Shown piece by piece: positions 1 to 11,109 of a DNA stretch of 64,000 bases. Each line of letters opens with the position of its first letter. Position 1 is the first letter of the stretch. The notes below the pieces were generated by a model. The model was not told the origin of the DNA and ran no database searches. It saw only the letters and a list, made by a program, of their open reading frames with translations. Source of the stretch: Phragmites australis (lineage: Eukaryota > Streptophyta > Magnoliopsida > Poales > Poaceae). The position numbers were made by a program, and so were the translations under genes. The stretch covers positions 248,001 to 312,000 of the forward strand of contig NC_084929.1 of the NCBI RefSeq assembly GCF_958298935.1. The letters run 5' to 3'.

Positions 1-320
1 TGGTGTTCGTGGACGCACTGTCGGGCGCGCCGTCCTACTGGGTGGTCACCCTGCTGGTGTCCGCCGCCGCGCTCATCCCCTACTTCACCTACGCGGCCAT
101 CAAGAGGTGGTTCTTCCCTGACTACCACAACAAGATTCAGTGGCTGCGCCACAGGGAAAGGGGCCAGCCTGACAGCAATGGCGACCCTGAGTTCGGGCAG
201 GTCCTGCGGCAGTTCTCCGTAAGGTCAACCGGGGTGGGCGTGTCGGCGCGCCGTGACGCCGTGGAGCTTGTTCGCCTCAACAGTAAGGTTTACCATGCGG
301 ATTCACCCCAGTTGTCATGA
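1..320 (+). CDS. P4-type ATPase (phospholipid flippase), C-terminal end only
   Basis: The reading frame is open from the window edge and stops with TGA at 318-320, so only the last ~105 residues are present. A hydrophobic stretch (YWVVTLLVSAAALIPYFTY) is followed by a basic, aromatic junction (AIKRWFFPDYH) and a soluble tail carrying VRSTGVGVSARRDA. This matches the last transmembrane helix and cytosolic tail of plant ALA-type aminophospholipid ATPases, where the tail often carries a related GFTARVDA-like motif. Such enzymes flip phospholipids from the lumenal or outer leaflet to the cytosolic leaflet, usually with an ALIS/CDC50 partner. The catalytic DKTGT and pump domains lie outside the window, so activity cannot be judged. 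The exact ALA paralogue is uncertain. No start codon is visible; the gene enters from the left. Confidence 0.72.
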   Translation, partial: VFVDALSGAPSYWVVTLLVSAAALIPYFTYAAIKRWFFPDYHNKIQWLRHRERGQPDSNGDPEFGQVLRQFSVRSTGVGVSARRDAVELVRLNSKVYHADSPQLS

Positions 321-1681
321 CAAAACGATCTCTCAGTCTTAGTGCGTAAATAGAAATCAGCAGCATTGGACTTTAGCCATTTGTTTTGTTAGAAGGAGGA
401 GTAGGTAGCTAGGATCAGCTTAACTGTACATGAAATGAAAGGGTATCCATCTGCCCGTAGGAGGCCTTTTTTTTAATTAAAAATGGATATAAGTTAGCCT
501 TCATTATTTCCCCCTCATTGATTCGGGGATGATATTTTTCATTTCCTTTGTTCTTAGCTACTATATACATACAACAAGGTCGGAAATAAAGCCTCTTTTT
601 TGGGTCCATGAATCAATTGAATATCAGGATGTAATCTTTTCTGGTTTAAGCATTTAAACAGGTATCATGCATAATTCAAATGCTATAAGCATTTAATCTT
701 TTCGATTAAAGGAAAAAGGATAGTGCTTAATTATTAACTAATCTGCAGAAGCACCAGTTCAGTTTATGGCTTGTGTCGTAAGGGTCTGGTCCGGCACAAG
801 GGAAGTGCTTTTGCCCCGCCTAAATCAAAACAACAGAGAGAGAGAGAGAGGGGGGTGGTTCTGTAAAAAGAGAAAAGAAAAGGCAGACGATTATTGCACA
901 GATAATTATTGGAATCACTAAACCCTAGAATCACATGAATCACGAAATGAATATGAATATCCTAAATTGACTTGGACTGCTCTGAATGACAAACCTTTCT
1001 TGATGGTCAAATCTGATGTCTTACCTGATGAAAGGGGCATCATTTAGAGTCCATCTTTTTTTCTTTGCTTTGCTTTCTAGAAAGGAGCTCTAACTCTTCT
1101 TCTAGAAGGAAGAAGAGAGGCACCACTGATCATCATCGTGCACGACATGCCTGGTCTGGTTAAGCAAGTTACGACTAGGACGGCGCCATCAACGGAGGAA
1201 GAAGACGACGACGTTTCTGACGGAAAAGGAAGACTAGTGCTGAACAAGGAGTCGAGTCGAGTCGAGTCGAGGGAAAGGAGGACACGAGTTGAACAAGTCA
1301 CTAGACTAGAACTTGGGGTCCACCAAAACGACTCAACAAGTCTACAACTTCAACGGACGCCTGACATGTGTTTCAGTTCAATGCTTTCCAAGTCTTTTTA
1401 GTGTCTAAAAAATTAATTAATACAAAGGTACTGTTCAATATTCATAGCCGATGGGTGTCATGAACAAGGCAACCCAACAACAGGCTACAGGGATACCATC
1501 TCATCTTTGTAATCTACACCCCAACAAGAGGCTACAGGGAAAGAAACCAAATCACTTTCCTAAAGAATAAGGCAAGGACACCACCAAAAGAGACACTCAT
1601 TCGACACAACCAAATCACCGGTTAGTAATCAATCCCATTGTAGAACGATGACAGTCAGAAAGCAAAGACTGCAGTCGATGA
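321..1681. other. 3' UTR and intergenic DNA, no gene seen
   Basis: This is the downstream flank of the flippase gene and the 3' flank of the kinase gene on the other strand. It is AT-rich with short simple repeats: a GA dinucleotide run near 833-850 and a GTCGA pentanucleotide run near 1248-1272. Short open frames here show no recognisable domain and codon use does not look coding. Confidence 0.6.
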
Positions 1682-2689
1682 TCACAAGATCCTGGAACTT
1701 GGGGCTGCGTCAGTACCTCCTCCACTGCGACTGCTCCAACTGTAGTCGGAGCTGTCATCTTGCGCGCCGGCCACCATCCGCTGGAACATCCTTATCTCCA
1801 CGGTGTTGGCAACGTTGAAAAGCTCGCTTTGCCCCGGCAGAACACCATTTGTTAGATCAATGTCGGCTAGGCTATCAAGAACTCGCACCACCTGAAACCG
1901 ACACAAATGTCATCTTCTGCAGTGCATCAAATTATATACTCATATCCACATTACAAAAAACCTCTTAAGTACCTGGCTCATTCTGGGCCTCCTTGATGCC
2001 GAGTGTCGAATGCAGGCTGCAGCAGCCTCAATCATACGGAACATCTCGACCTCACTGAACTTCTTCTCAAGCCTGGAGTCAAGAGCTCGAGAAAGCAATG
2101 GCCTAGCCTGCAAATAATTGGAAAGGGGATCAATCGAGAAATGTCAGAGCTTGCAGGCGGTAAGTTGTAAACAAGTTATGATTAGAAAGCTATTCTTGGT
2201 TGACTATTCAAGGGGCACAGCGGTTTGTACAACCTTGAAACCACAAGTTTTGCATGAACAAGAGAATCACCATTATTAGTTCTTTTCTAAAAGAAATAAT
2301 ATTATGAGATGAGTTCTTCCCCTGTTGCCCCTAAAGTGTCTCATGATGAAATTTGCAACTACCTATATTTCATGGACACAGGCAAGAATCCTATAACATT
2401 AAGGGTGCAGCATATTCACTGTGTAGCAAATCTTCAAACATAGACCAGCTCTAATTACTATGACGTTACAGATATCATGACTGAATTTCTCCGTTCTCAA
2501 GATATATGCCTACGGTTACAGCGTTCATGTATAATGAGTCTACTGAAGCCTACCAGCGGATACTGTAATGAGGCACTTAAATTGCTCGCACGATAGTTAT
2601 TTCCCAAAATGAGCATGCCATCAAACGCAGGGAATAAGCTTATATTGCTTGAGAATAGAAACTCCCAAAAATCATAGTGAACAAAAAGT

Positions 2690-4480
2690 GAACAGGATTG
2701 TGTGCCAAGGGGGAGTTGAGGCGATGAGAGGGTGACGGTTGACCTTGGCGCCGGTGGTCCGGCGATGGGCCGGAAAGCCACCGGCTGTGGTTGAGCATGT
2801 GGGGGAGGCGGATACAGCGAGAGACAAGCGGGGTAAGGCCAAGCTGGATGCGATGATAGAGCATCTGGTGCCACGGATCTCTCCGGCGAAGCATGGGCAG
2901 AGCGCTCGTTCCACGACGTCGACCCCTCTTGCGGAAGACGATGGATGGACGTCGGTGGCCATTCATGCGGCGGCTAAGGCTAAGTCGGATCCTCTTCATG
3001 GTCAAAGGCCAATTGGTTCTCGATCTAGGTTCTGGCCAATTGAAAATGGTGATGATTCGGAGGATGAGGAGACATCGACGCCGGTGTCACTTTCTCCTTC
3101 GACTTTGCTAAAAACGGCGGTGGAGGAGGGCTTCTCGGTGGCTGAGGTCTTTCAGGCAGAGGAGACTTTGCAGAGTCCATCGGCGCAAGCCAAGGCGATC
3201 TCAGTAGCTTCTCCGGCAAACATTAATTCTAGGGAATCGTTGGCGAGGAGAATCGTGAAGACTATTGCTTGTCGTCAGACGACAGGGGGTCGAACTTGGA
3301 GCGGACCCCTTCCACCGCCGAGGCAATCTCCGGTGGCAACGCTGGGCAACATGGTTGTTCGTGGCTGTCGACACAATTTGCCACATCAGGAGACGCGACT
3401 TCGCAATTTGGTGAAGTACGCTAGGGCTAAGCAGGACTCTACTTGCGCAGTCATGGCGCGGCGGGAGGTTGAAGAAGAAGTTCAATTTTCAAAAAATCTT
3501 GATCCGGAATCTCCGCCCGTTGACCGCTCTAGACCCACACCAACGGTGCTAATTTGTGGTGGACCCACACATGTTACCTTTCGATGTTGTACTGCTTTTG
3601 GCCGTTTTTTCGCTCACACAGAACGGCTTGCTAGGGCTTGGAGAGATAAGGCGGTGGCGAAGCGGGTTGCTGACCTCAGGCGTCTGGGTGCTCGATCCGT
3701 GGCCTCGCCGTCTTACGCTGACGTGCTGCACTATTGCATGGCCTCCGGGGGCGACCATGGAGGGTAGGCCGATGGTCATGCAGGACAGCAAGAGGCGCCA
3801 GACAGCGGAGATTACGGTGGCGCTCATGGTGGTCGTCGGGGTTTTCACAGAGGTGGCCAGTTCGGTGGAAGTTCTGGCGGCGGGAGAGGGAACTACGGGG
3901 GCAACGCTGGGTTCGATGAGCCTAGTGTTGGCTACGGCGGAGGAATCGGAAGCGGTGGAGGCTTTGGTGGTGGTCATGGCGGTAGAGGTGGATGAGGCTA
4001 TTATGGCAGACAATATGTCAAGGCGGATAACAACCTGTCCATCAAGTGTATCCAATATGTTTGGTATCTGGCTTAATGGAATGAGTCAAAAACTTAAAAA
4101 CCACGCTTTGGCTAGAGCTAATGCAATTTGTTGGGCCATTTGGTTAAGTAAAAATGATGTAGTTTTTGACGGGTCAAAAGTTCATTCTTCTATACAGATT
4201 CTTTTCAGGGGCACACACTGGATTCGTTTTTTGTCTTTGCTACAGAAGACGAAAGATCGGCCTCTTATAAAGGACGCATGTCGAAGAATGGAAACAACGA
4301 TGTTGGAGGTTTACGCCCGATTTGGTTGGCTGTTTAGTAATAGAGTTTTGTTTGACTCGGATTGGGCAATGTTAAGATTTCTCTTGTTTTCACATAATTT
4401 TACGGGAATTCCGGAGGTTATGGTATACGATGTAATAATGAACGGCTGCGTGCATACTTCTATGCAGAGGTCAAAATAAT
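2690..4480 (+). mobile_element. LINE (L1-type) deletion derivative: ORF1 joined to the ORF2 tail
   Basis: The region lies inside an intron of the kinase gene, on the opposite strand. An open frame from 2739 to 3767 resembles plant LINE ORF1, with low-complexity, charged N-terminal sequence (EDDGWTSV) and a degenerate Cys/His segment (CGGPTHVTFRCC). A different frame from about 3800 to 3997 encodes a Gly/Arg-rich RGG tail (GGRRGFHRGGQFGG and onward). Soon after, from about 4050, comes the end of ORF2: NMFGIWLNGMSQ, ICWAIWLSKNDVVFDG and a RGTHWIRF segment typical of the zf-RVT region. Endonuclease and reverse transcriptase domains are absent, so about 3 kb is missing. No clear poly-A tail or target duplication was found. 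The left boundary is approximate. Confidence 0.65.
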
Positions 4481-4744
4481 TATTATTCCTTTATCTAAAA
4501 AGGAACATCAACAAGTGTTTAGCAATAAGTTCAGCACTAAAACTCACCCACTCAACAAGGCTCTCGCCACCAAAAGGTCTCGATGCATCAACAGGTTTTT
4601 GGCCAGTAACAAGCTCTAAGAGAACAACACCCAAAGAGAATACATCCGATCGCTCAGTCAATTTGCCACTGGATTCATACTCCGGAGCCATGTAACTGCA
4701 AGAAAAACAAAAAAAAAATAGTGAAAGACCGGAAGTAGGGGAAT

Positions 4745-5062
4745 AATCCAAGCCTTTAGATTATTCAGGGTAGCATTGAGGCTATATATATAGTAAAATG
4801 TACAAACTGAGTTTATCTCTAACTCCAAGTCTATCTCTAAATCAAGTCTCTATAAGTCTATCTATAGATCTATATGGACTTTAAATCAGTCTAGCTCTAT
4901 CTGTACAAACAAACACAACTAATGTAATCCTGCTGTTGCGAGACCGGCTACAGTAACCTCGCGCCGCCACAGCTGACACATGGTGCACAGGGGCGAGGCG
5001 CCAAGTTGTGCCGGCACAGTTGTCGGACAGGCAACAGTGCTGGCAATAATAATATTCCAACA
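4745..5062 (-). mobile_element. Possible solo LTR fragment in kinase intron
   Basis: On the minus strand a segment begins TGTTGGAATATTATTATTG at 5062, a typical Ty1/copia LTR start, and runs about 320 bp through a GC-rich then AT-rich stretch. It lies wholly in the intron between the exons that end at 5133 and begin at 4695. No clear CA end or target duplication was found, so this rests on the 5' sequence and composition only. Confidence 0.28.
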
Positions 5063-5209
5063 TTTAGTCATGAATTATGTATGATCATGGCATATAGATG
5101 TCCATTTTGAAATTTGAAAGTACTTCACTCACCCAAATATCCCCATAACACGGGTAGTTACATGTGTTACAGCATCTAAAGCCAACCTCGCGAGACCAAA
5201 ATCAGCCAC

Positions 5210-7152
5210 CTACAATTCATGGATAGAATTCAATCAGCAAATTAACTGCAGTTACAAATACAAGGTATTGCATGAGAAGAGTATGAATATCTACAAATAC
5301 ATAATATACCCCGCTTCTTTTACCTCATAATCCATAAAATCATCAAATCTTCAGAAGATAGACAGAAGTAAGATACTCACATTCAATTTAATAGATCATT
5401 ATAGAGTACGACAATTAAAAGATGAAGGTAACAAAGTAACAAATTATAGCATAACGCAATCACTACATTCACTTACCTTCATCAGCGATGAAGACGGTCA
5501 CTAGCTACGTCTTGATACGGCATGACTTGGATAAACGCACACTTCGCACAACCACAACAGATAAAAACAAATGAATACTTCCTACGCGCGAAGACCCCAC
5601 GAACACAAGATCTGAAGTTACATCTACCACTATGCTTAAATGACGACGAGCGCGTCGAATGAGAACCCCTTCTAACGAGGTCGAAGACCAAAAGGGCAAA
5701 AACACAATGCGGGTTAACCCTAATCCGCTCAACCAAAAATAACAAGACCAACGCCATCAAAAAGATAATGACAAGATCGACCACTTTTGTTTTAACCAAA
5801 ATGTCAAATCCGACATCAATTAAGTCTCAAAATCAAATTAAATCATTGCATGTTAAATGGATTATCGAAACACTAAAACAACGACGAAATTGATCGTCCC
5901 CACACACATCTACAAGTTTCTAAGGACTACGAAGATGTCACATTTGGAGTGAAAACGTGAATCAACAACGAAAACCGACGAATTTGTAAAAATTCCCCTT
6001 TTTCTTCTTCTTCTCTTTTTTCCTCTTCTTCTTCTTTCCTTGCTATCAGAGAGGATACAAACGCCCTTCGACACCTTGGCCGGCTGGCGGCGCACGGCGC
6101 CGGTGGCGACCGAGCTCGTTCGGGCGCAGGCACAGCAGCCGGGTGCGACGCTGGCTGAGGCTAGTGACGGCCGGGGCAGTGCCGCTGGGGTTCGGGGCGA
6201 CGCTGCGGGCGACTGGGCACAGGTGGCCGATGCAGGGTGGCGTGGCCGGAGGGGTGGCGCTATAGGTGGGTGGCCGACGGGGTGGCACCACGAGCGGCGG
6301 CTGGCGAGGCGATGTCGGTCGGCGCCTATGGTTTTGGTGCAAGTCAGTCAGGAGGTCAGGCCGCTCTGGGTGGGGATCAGGGTGGTGACTGATCCCACCC
6401 AAACTTATCTTTTTATTATTATTTTTGAACAACGGTCTAAATTTATTGAGTTTGATATGGCTTCCCCGAGTGTCCAAACGGGACGCTTGATGACTAACGG
6501 AATCATCTCAATGAGATCTACGCATCTGCAGTCTCCAATCGTTCATCCGAGCAACGGTCCAAAAGGTCAAAGTTTTGCACTCCTTACGGTCCCGCAGTCA
6601 ACATTTGAATTTAGAATTTTCGAGTATTACATGGAGTATCTATCTAATTACCTCATATTTCAGTCTCATGCTGCGAACTCTTCAATTATTGTTTGGTGAG
6701 TTGGTTCTCTTGGTTGTATAACACAAAAAAAAAAAACATCGTTCCATTAAAGTACGAACTGAATCAAGAGCAAGAGCAAAAGAGCAGCTGATGCAGCAGC
6801 ATAACAGTGTGGTGCTCAGCTGTTCTTGACACTGAGTGAGTGCCAACGTGTCGATCGAATTCCTTTCCTCATCAGGCAGCATTTTCCCCTGCATAAACAA
6901 CCTTACAACAAAGTCATCATAACCTTACAAGGGAACGAACCATGATGAATACAACACCTTATTATTCGTTAGCAGAGACTCTGTTCATGTTGCAGCGCGG
7001 AAGCAAGACAACCCTAAATTTATCCATCCATCTTCCACAACTCACCGATTCGATAATTAAAGATGACTAGCCAACCTCCGATACATGAAAAAAAAATCAA
7101 ATTATTGTTCAGTGAAGATGAATCGACGTACCATCCCCCTACACAAAAGCTT
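5210..7152. other. No supported gene; mixed repeat-like DNA
   Basis: The region splits into an AT-rich part (5210-6040) with pyrimidine-rich CTT/TTC runs near 5998-6040, and a GC-rich part (6060-6400) that opens several frames without a recognisable domain. The longest, 6040-6699 on the plus strand, is proline- and arginine-poor in motif content and changes composition abruptly at about 6400, so I do not call it a gene. This looks like decayed transposon sequence. Confidence 0.45.
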
Positions 7153-7944
7153 TCACTGCACCATGGTCACCAGCTCAAACTCAATCAGCGACGGACAGGT
7201 TGTTGTCCGCCTTGACTGTGAACTCAGCTGGGCTTTCAGCAGCTTTCACGATTCCCCACTTGTCCACTGCAATCCGCATCGAACCCTTGAACATGTCAAT
7301 CTTCGCCTTCCTCAGCTCAGCAGTTGCCCTAGGCTTCATTACATCCACTGCAAAAAAGAAAAAAAAAGATTTATTGCACATTAGTGCTTTGCTTGGATAG
7401 CAGGTAATTAGGCCCAATCCCATTGGATTGGGAGAGGAAAATAGCAATGATACAGGTAAGTAGTGTAATGTTGCAAACAGAGTAGAACTATCAACATCCT
7501 TGGTGACTAATAGCAAGAACTGTAAGTATATCCCTACAACACAAGTGCCATGCCTAGCATGACAAAATGCATGGGTTAAATGATTAACTGTACAGAACAC
7601 GATACTTATAAGCATCTAGATAGAAGCTATACTGCAGTCAGGGCACAACACACAGCCGCAATGCAATGCAACGGACCGTAAACCCTGAATGCATTAGACA
7701 GGAGAACAACAGTAGTGCTGGTAAATAGCTTAGACAACATCTAGGTAGTATTATAAGCTGGTATCATGTTCCCTAAGGCATGGCAACTTCACTTTGTAGT
7801 TTGTACAGAGAGCACACATAGACATGAGGTAAAAGGAGGGAGCAGCTAGCAAGTGAGTTTGTACCTTGGTCGTTCCTTGCCTGGGCACAGCTGCCCGACC
7901 TTGCTGAAGGTTGGCTGCCTACGAGCGCTGGAATCCGCCGCCAT
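7153..7944 (-). pseudogene. OB-fold nucleic-acid-binding protein copy, internally deleted and frameshifted
   Basis: Two pieces on the minus strand match the plant OB-fold family typified by At4g28440. The first (ATG at 7944 to a GT donor after 7865) encodes MAADSSARRQPTFSKVGQL, like the family N-terminus. The second, from an acceptor at 7347, encodes DVMKPRATAELRKAKIDMF, KGSMRIAVDKWG and KADNNLS, the last strand region of the OB fold. The central part of the domain expected between them (RIAECLVGDETGT-like) is absent from the 520-bp intervening DNA, and direct joining of the two exons is out of frame. After NNLS a 4-base insertion near 7189-7192 shifts the frame to a premature stop; the expected tail LIEFELVTMVQ followed by TGA is still readable in the shifted frame (7188-7153). 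Members are small single-stranded nucleic acid binding proteins. This copy is very likely non-functional. Confidence 0.75.
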
Positions 7945-8451
7945 TCTTTCTTCCTCTCTTTCTTTTTGTTGGTGCGCGAGGGATGTTAAATGTCGATTAG
8001 CAACGATAGTTAAATGTGAGGTGCGTCTGGATGGAAACGGTTAATTCGATTGGCATCTACCTACTTAGAGTTGAGACCTCCTAATAAGTTGAGTTACCTA
8101 TCTGAGGAAGGCAAGCTTAGTTACCTATGTCTATCTTTATCTATTTAGTGAGCAAGTATCCATCCATCGATCCATTCATCCGATGTGAAGTGGCACTTCT
8201 TTTTCTTGGGAATCAAAAGAAAACCAAACGAATCCCTGAAATCAGCACCAAAATCCTCGATGGTATGGATTGGATTGGGACGGAGGGCAGACTCAAGCCT
8301 TGAAGTGAATCGAAGCTATGCTAAGGAGGCGAGGTAAGCTATCATCGTAGCCTCAACAAACCCTAGAGAGGAGGAACCAGGGCGGATCTACCACCCCCGC
8401 GAGCTCTGGTGGCCGGCGGCGGAGCAACAACCACCCCCCCCCCACTAGTAT

Positions 8452-9043
8452 CTAGTGGCGGATCTACGACCCCGAGCAAAGCAACAGGGAAGGAGAAAAC
8501 CATCAGAAATGCAGTCTCCCTCGATCAACAGGGGGATAGAAGGGGAGCGCTGGCATACCATTGCGATGGGAAGGCCGTGTGCGGAAGGCAAAAGCTGAGA
8601 CCAAAAGCGCCGACAGTTGGATAGGCGACACGTGTCACGTGCCTTCTATCGCGTGCAGAAGGTAGAAGTCGTGACCGAGATAGGATATAAATAGGCAATT
8701 GTGTTGGAGAGCACCAGGACCCTATCTTTATTCTGGATATATAAATACAGTAATACATTTAGTTTAGTACTCCTTCCAGTCATAAATATTTGATGTTTTA
8801 AAAAAATATCCGATCAAACTTTTAAATATTTATCTAAAACATAAAAAAAAAATATGTGTAGATTGTTTGAACACTAATTTATTTTAGAATATGTATATAG
8901 AATCTAAGAAATTTGTAAGATTATGAAAGAATTATAAGACAGATTATGTCATGTAAAACACATAATGTATTTTTTTACTGAAAAGAGTAATATAGATCAA
9001 CTCATCCGCCGTATATTAAATTTAGTTCTGGATCCGCCATTGA
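8452..9043. mobile_element. Possible short TIR element around the Stowaway MITE
   Basis: Imperfect terminal repeats are seen: AGTGGCGGATCTACGAC at about 8452 and, inverted, TCTGGATCCGCCATTGAG ending near 9043. Related GGCGGATCT wording also occurs near 8380, which weakens the boundary. A Stowaway MITE lies inside it. No target duplication could be confirmed. Confidence 0.3.
8768..8989. mobile_element. Stowaway-like MITE (Tc1/mariner type)
   Basis: A 222-bp AT-rich segment is bounded by TACTCCTTCCAGT at 8768 and its degenerate inverse ACTGAAAAGAGTA ending at 8989, with TA at both ends. The internal sequence is AT-rich and non-coding, as in grass Stowaway elements (CTCCCTCCGT-type termini). 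Confidence 0.7.
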
Positions 9044-11109
9044 GAGGAATCAAGTTCAGATGGGCAGAAGAAAAGGCCTAGCCTACCGAGGGGAGGAGGC
9101 TGTAGACCATTAGTTGCTTTAGAGGAAGGAAGCAAGGGAGGAAACTATAATGTCTGGTGGTGGATCTGGATCCAAGAGCCTCATCGGCGCCGAGGACGGA
9201 GGAGATCAGGAGCGCTCTACCCTTGCCTCTTTTTTTCACTTTCACATTGTTTAACAATGTAGAGAGATACTGTCTCATGTCTGTCCTGTAGTAGTAGTAG
9301 AGTTGTATGTTAACGGGTGGCCCATCGAATGCCCACAGAATTGAATTCTTGAGAGGCATTTTGGCCGGTAAAAAAACGAACAATTCTTGTTATCAGATTC
9401 AGACTCAACCTCCTCCCTCTCTCTAGGGTTTAAGGTACGGGCAGTGGCAACAAGCTCCACATGTCAACCTTCTCGAGCATCTAGGTGAGGTCCATCCAGA
9501 GTGAGTGACAGAGTTTGGCAAAGGGTGTGGCATAATATGGTAGGATATGAGCTCTCCTAGAGATCCAACCGCCTCCTCCACCGATCAGTGCCCAACACGT
9601 GTCCCGCAATCCATTCCTAGCCATCCGAACTCCATCTAAGGCCCATCTAATCTCCGTGTGCCTCCTTATCGTTGGCCGTGGAATCGGCGGTCTGATAAGC
9701 GTCCATGTGTCCCCCGTGGTTGTGGTCGGCCACGAGCCCACACCCGTGTAGGGTTCACCCTCGCCACAACCTCTCGCGTGTCCCCCTCCCCTACACCGTG
9801 TTACGCCGCCCATGTGTCCCCTCCCACACATTCCCTCTCTCCACTCCACATCCAGATGCCAGAGAGAAACCTCCTTTGATCACCTTCGTCATGTGCGCCT
9901 CCATCCACAATTGCGACGGCCGTCGCCCGAGGAGGATACTCCGTCCATGTCCACATCCATGGATGAACGACAATGACCTCCTCGACCTCGCAACATCAGG
10001 CAACCATCACATGCAGCCCATCCATGGCCACTGCGACGGTGGCCTCCTCAGGCCACACAACCGTCGACGTCAAACACCGCTGCACAATCCGTCCGTGTGG
10101 GTAGGCCTTGCTAGCCACCATCCCGCCACACGTCCAGGTCCGCAAAACCCTAATTGCCCCGGTTCTTGGGCCAAACGGGCTGCTACACTAAACGATCCAA
10201 TCAAAGGCCCAAATATCAAAAAAAACATGGGAAGGTGAAAATGAAACAGGTCGTGTCGATTTGGGCATAAGAGCTTATTGGGCTACAGCACCCAATCGAA
10301 AGCTCCCTAATTTAAATCTAGAGAAAAATGACGAACTTAAAAATGGAACAAGACTGAACCGATTGGCCTAAATCAGGAACTGGTCATTTTCACGTGTCGA
10401 TTTTAAGGCATTTTCACGTGTTCAACCCTCTACTATTTATTATTTGCCGAATAATTTTATTTTCTACACTTTTTGACCATTAGCCACTCGAAGGTTGCTG
10501 CTATTTGCATATTAGGTTTCCGGCTGTGCAATTTTTTGTGTTGTGCCTGACTAAACAGGCGCAACAGAGCACGCGAGGCTACCTAGTATTTTAAGTGCAT
10601 CAGCCTTTTGCCTTTAATTCCTCTTTACCTGGTGCACAGAACTCAAAGATCGACTGGATGGTCCTGACAGAAATGTCTGCTCACTTGCCCCTAGGAAAAT
10701 CCACGTCCTGCCTCTGCCTCTGCCTCTGCCTCTGATCCTGCCCTCCCCAAAAACAAAACAAAACAGAACAAAATATTTGTTTCTTTCTTTCCTAGCTCAA
10801 ATTCGAATCACACAATATGGCCCTGCCGAGCAGGTAATAACGTAAATTTATTCAAATGAAACACATGGAATGGATAGCAAGATTAAACTGCACTTGCAAA
10901 AACAGCGACAGATCTCCTCTCCTCTCCTCTTTACAACAAAATTGGCTACCGTTTGTTATCAATTGGATTCAATCAAATCGAATCTTTATACAGTTTACCT
11001 CTTTCCTTCTACATACAAGAAAAATATAAGTACTCTAGAAAATACAAGAATCGCTCGAACATAACCTGCTACAATACAATACAGTACCATCTATCTAATC
11101 TACATGAAT

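Larger units (their letters stand above)
1682..5209 (-). pseudogene. PERK-type receptor-like kinase, C-terminal half (5' truncated)
   Basis: Four exons read on the minus strand: 5209-5133, 4695-4548, 2107-1973 and 1891-1682. All junctions are GT/AG and phases agree. The first starts at VADFGLARL, the DFG motif of the kinase activation loop. Then come [20 protein letters not shown] (APE motif and subdomain IX), the PVDASRP loop, [22 protein letters not shown] (subdomain XI), and a PERK-like tail with VEIRMFQRM and DSSDYSWSS. PERKs are plasma-membrane kinases with a proline-rich extracellular region that respond to cell-wall and wounding cues. Missing are the extracellular region, transmembrane helix, P-loop, catalytic Lys and HRD loop; I found none of these on the minus strand between 5210 and 8000. 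The visible part has no internal stop. It is therefore a 5'-truncated copy, or its 5' exons have been moved by insertions. A LINE on the opposite strand sits in the 2108-4547 intron. Confidence 0.75.
7945..11109. other. Intergenic, repeat-rich, no gene recognised
   Basis: Apart from the elements listed separately, this stretch holds short open frames on both strands (for example around 9480-10240) with no domain, no consistent splice pattern and biased proline/arginine/histidine content. A CTCTGC-type repeat lies near 10710-10735 and CTCCT repeats near 10914-10930. The last few hundred bases are probably the 3' UTR of the coiled-coil gene that ends at 11110. Confidence 0.5.

Noticed and set aside
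6040..6699. 219-codon plus-strand open frame
   Set aside because: Composition changes abruptly within it, no domain is recognisable, and the opposite strand is equally open over the GC-rich part.
9481..10238. Overlapping open frames on both strands
   Set aside because: No motif, no splice pattern and biased low-complexity residues; likely decayed repeat DNA.
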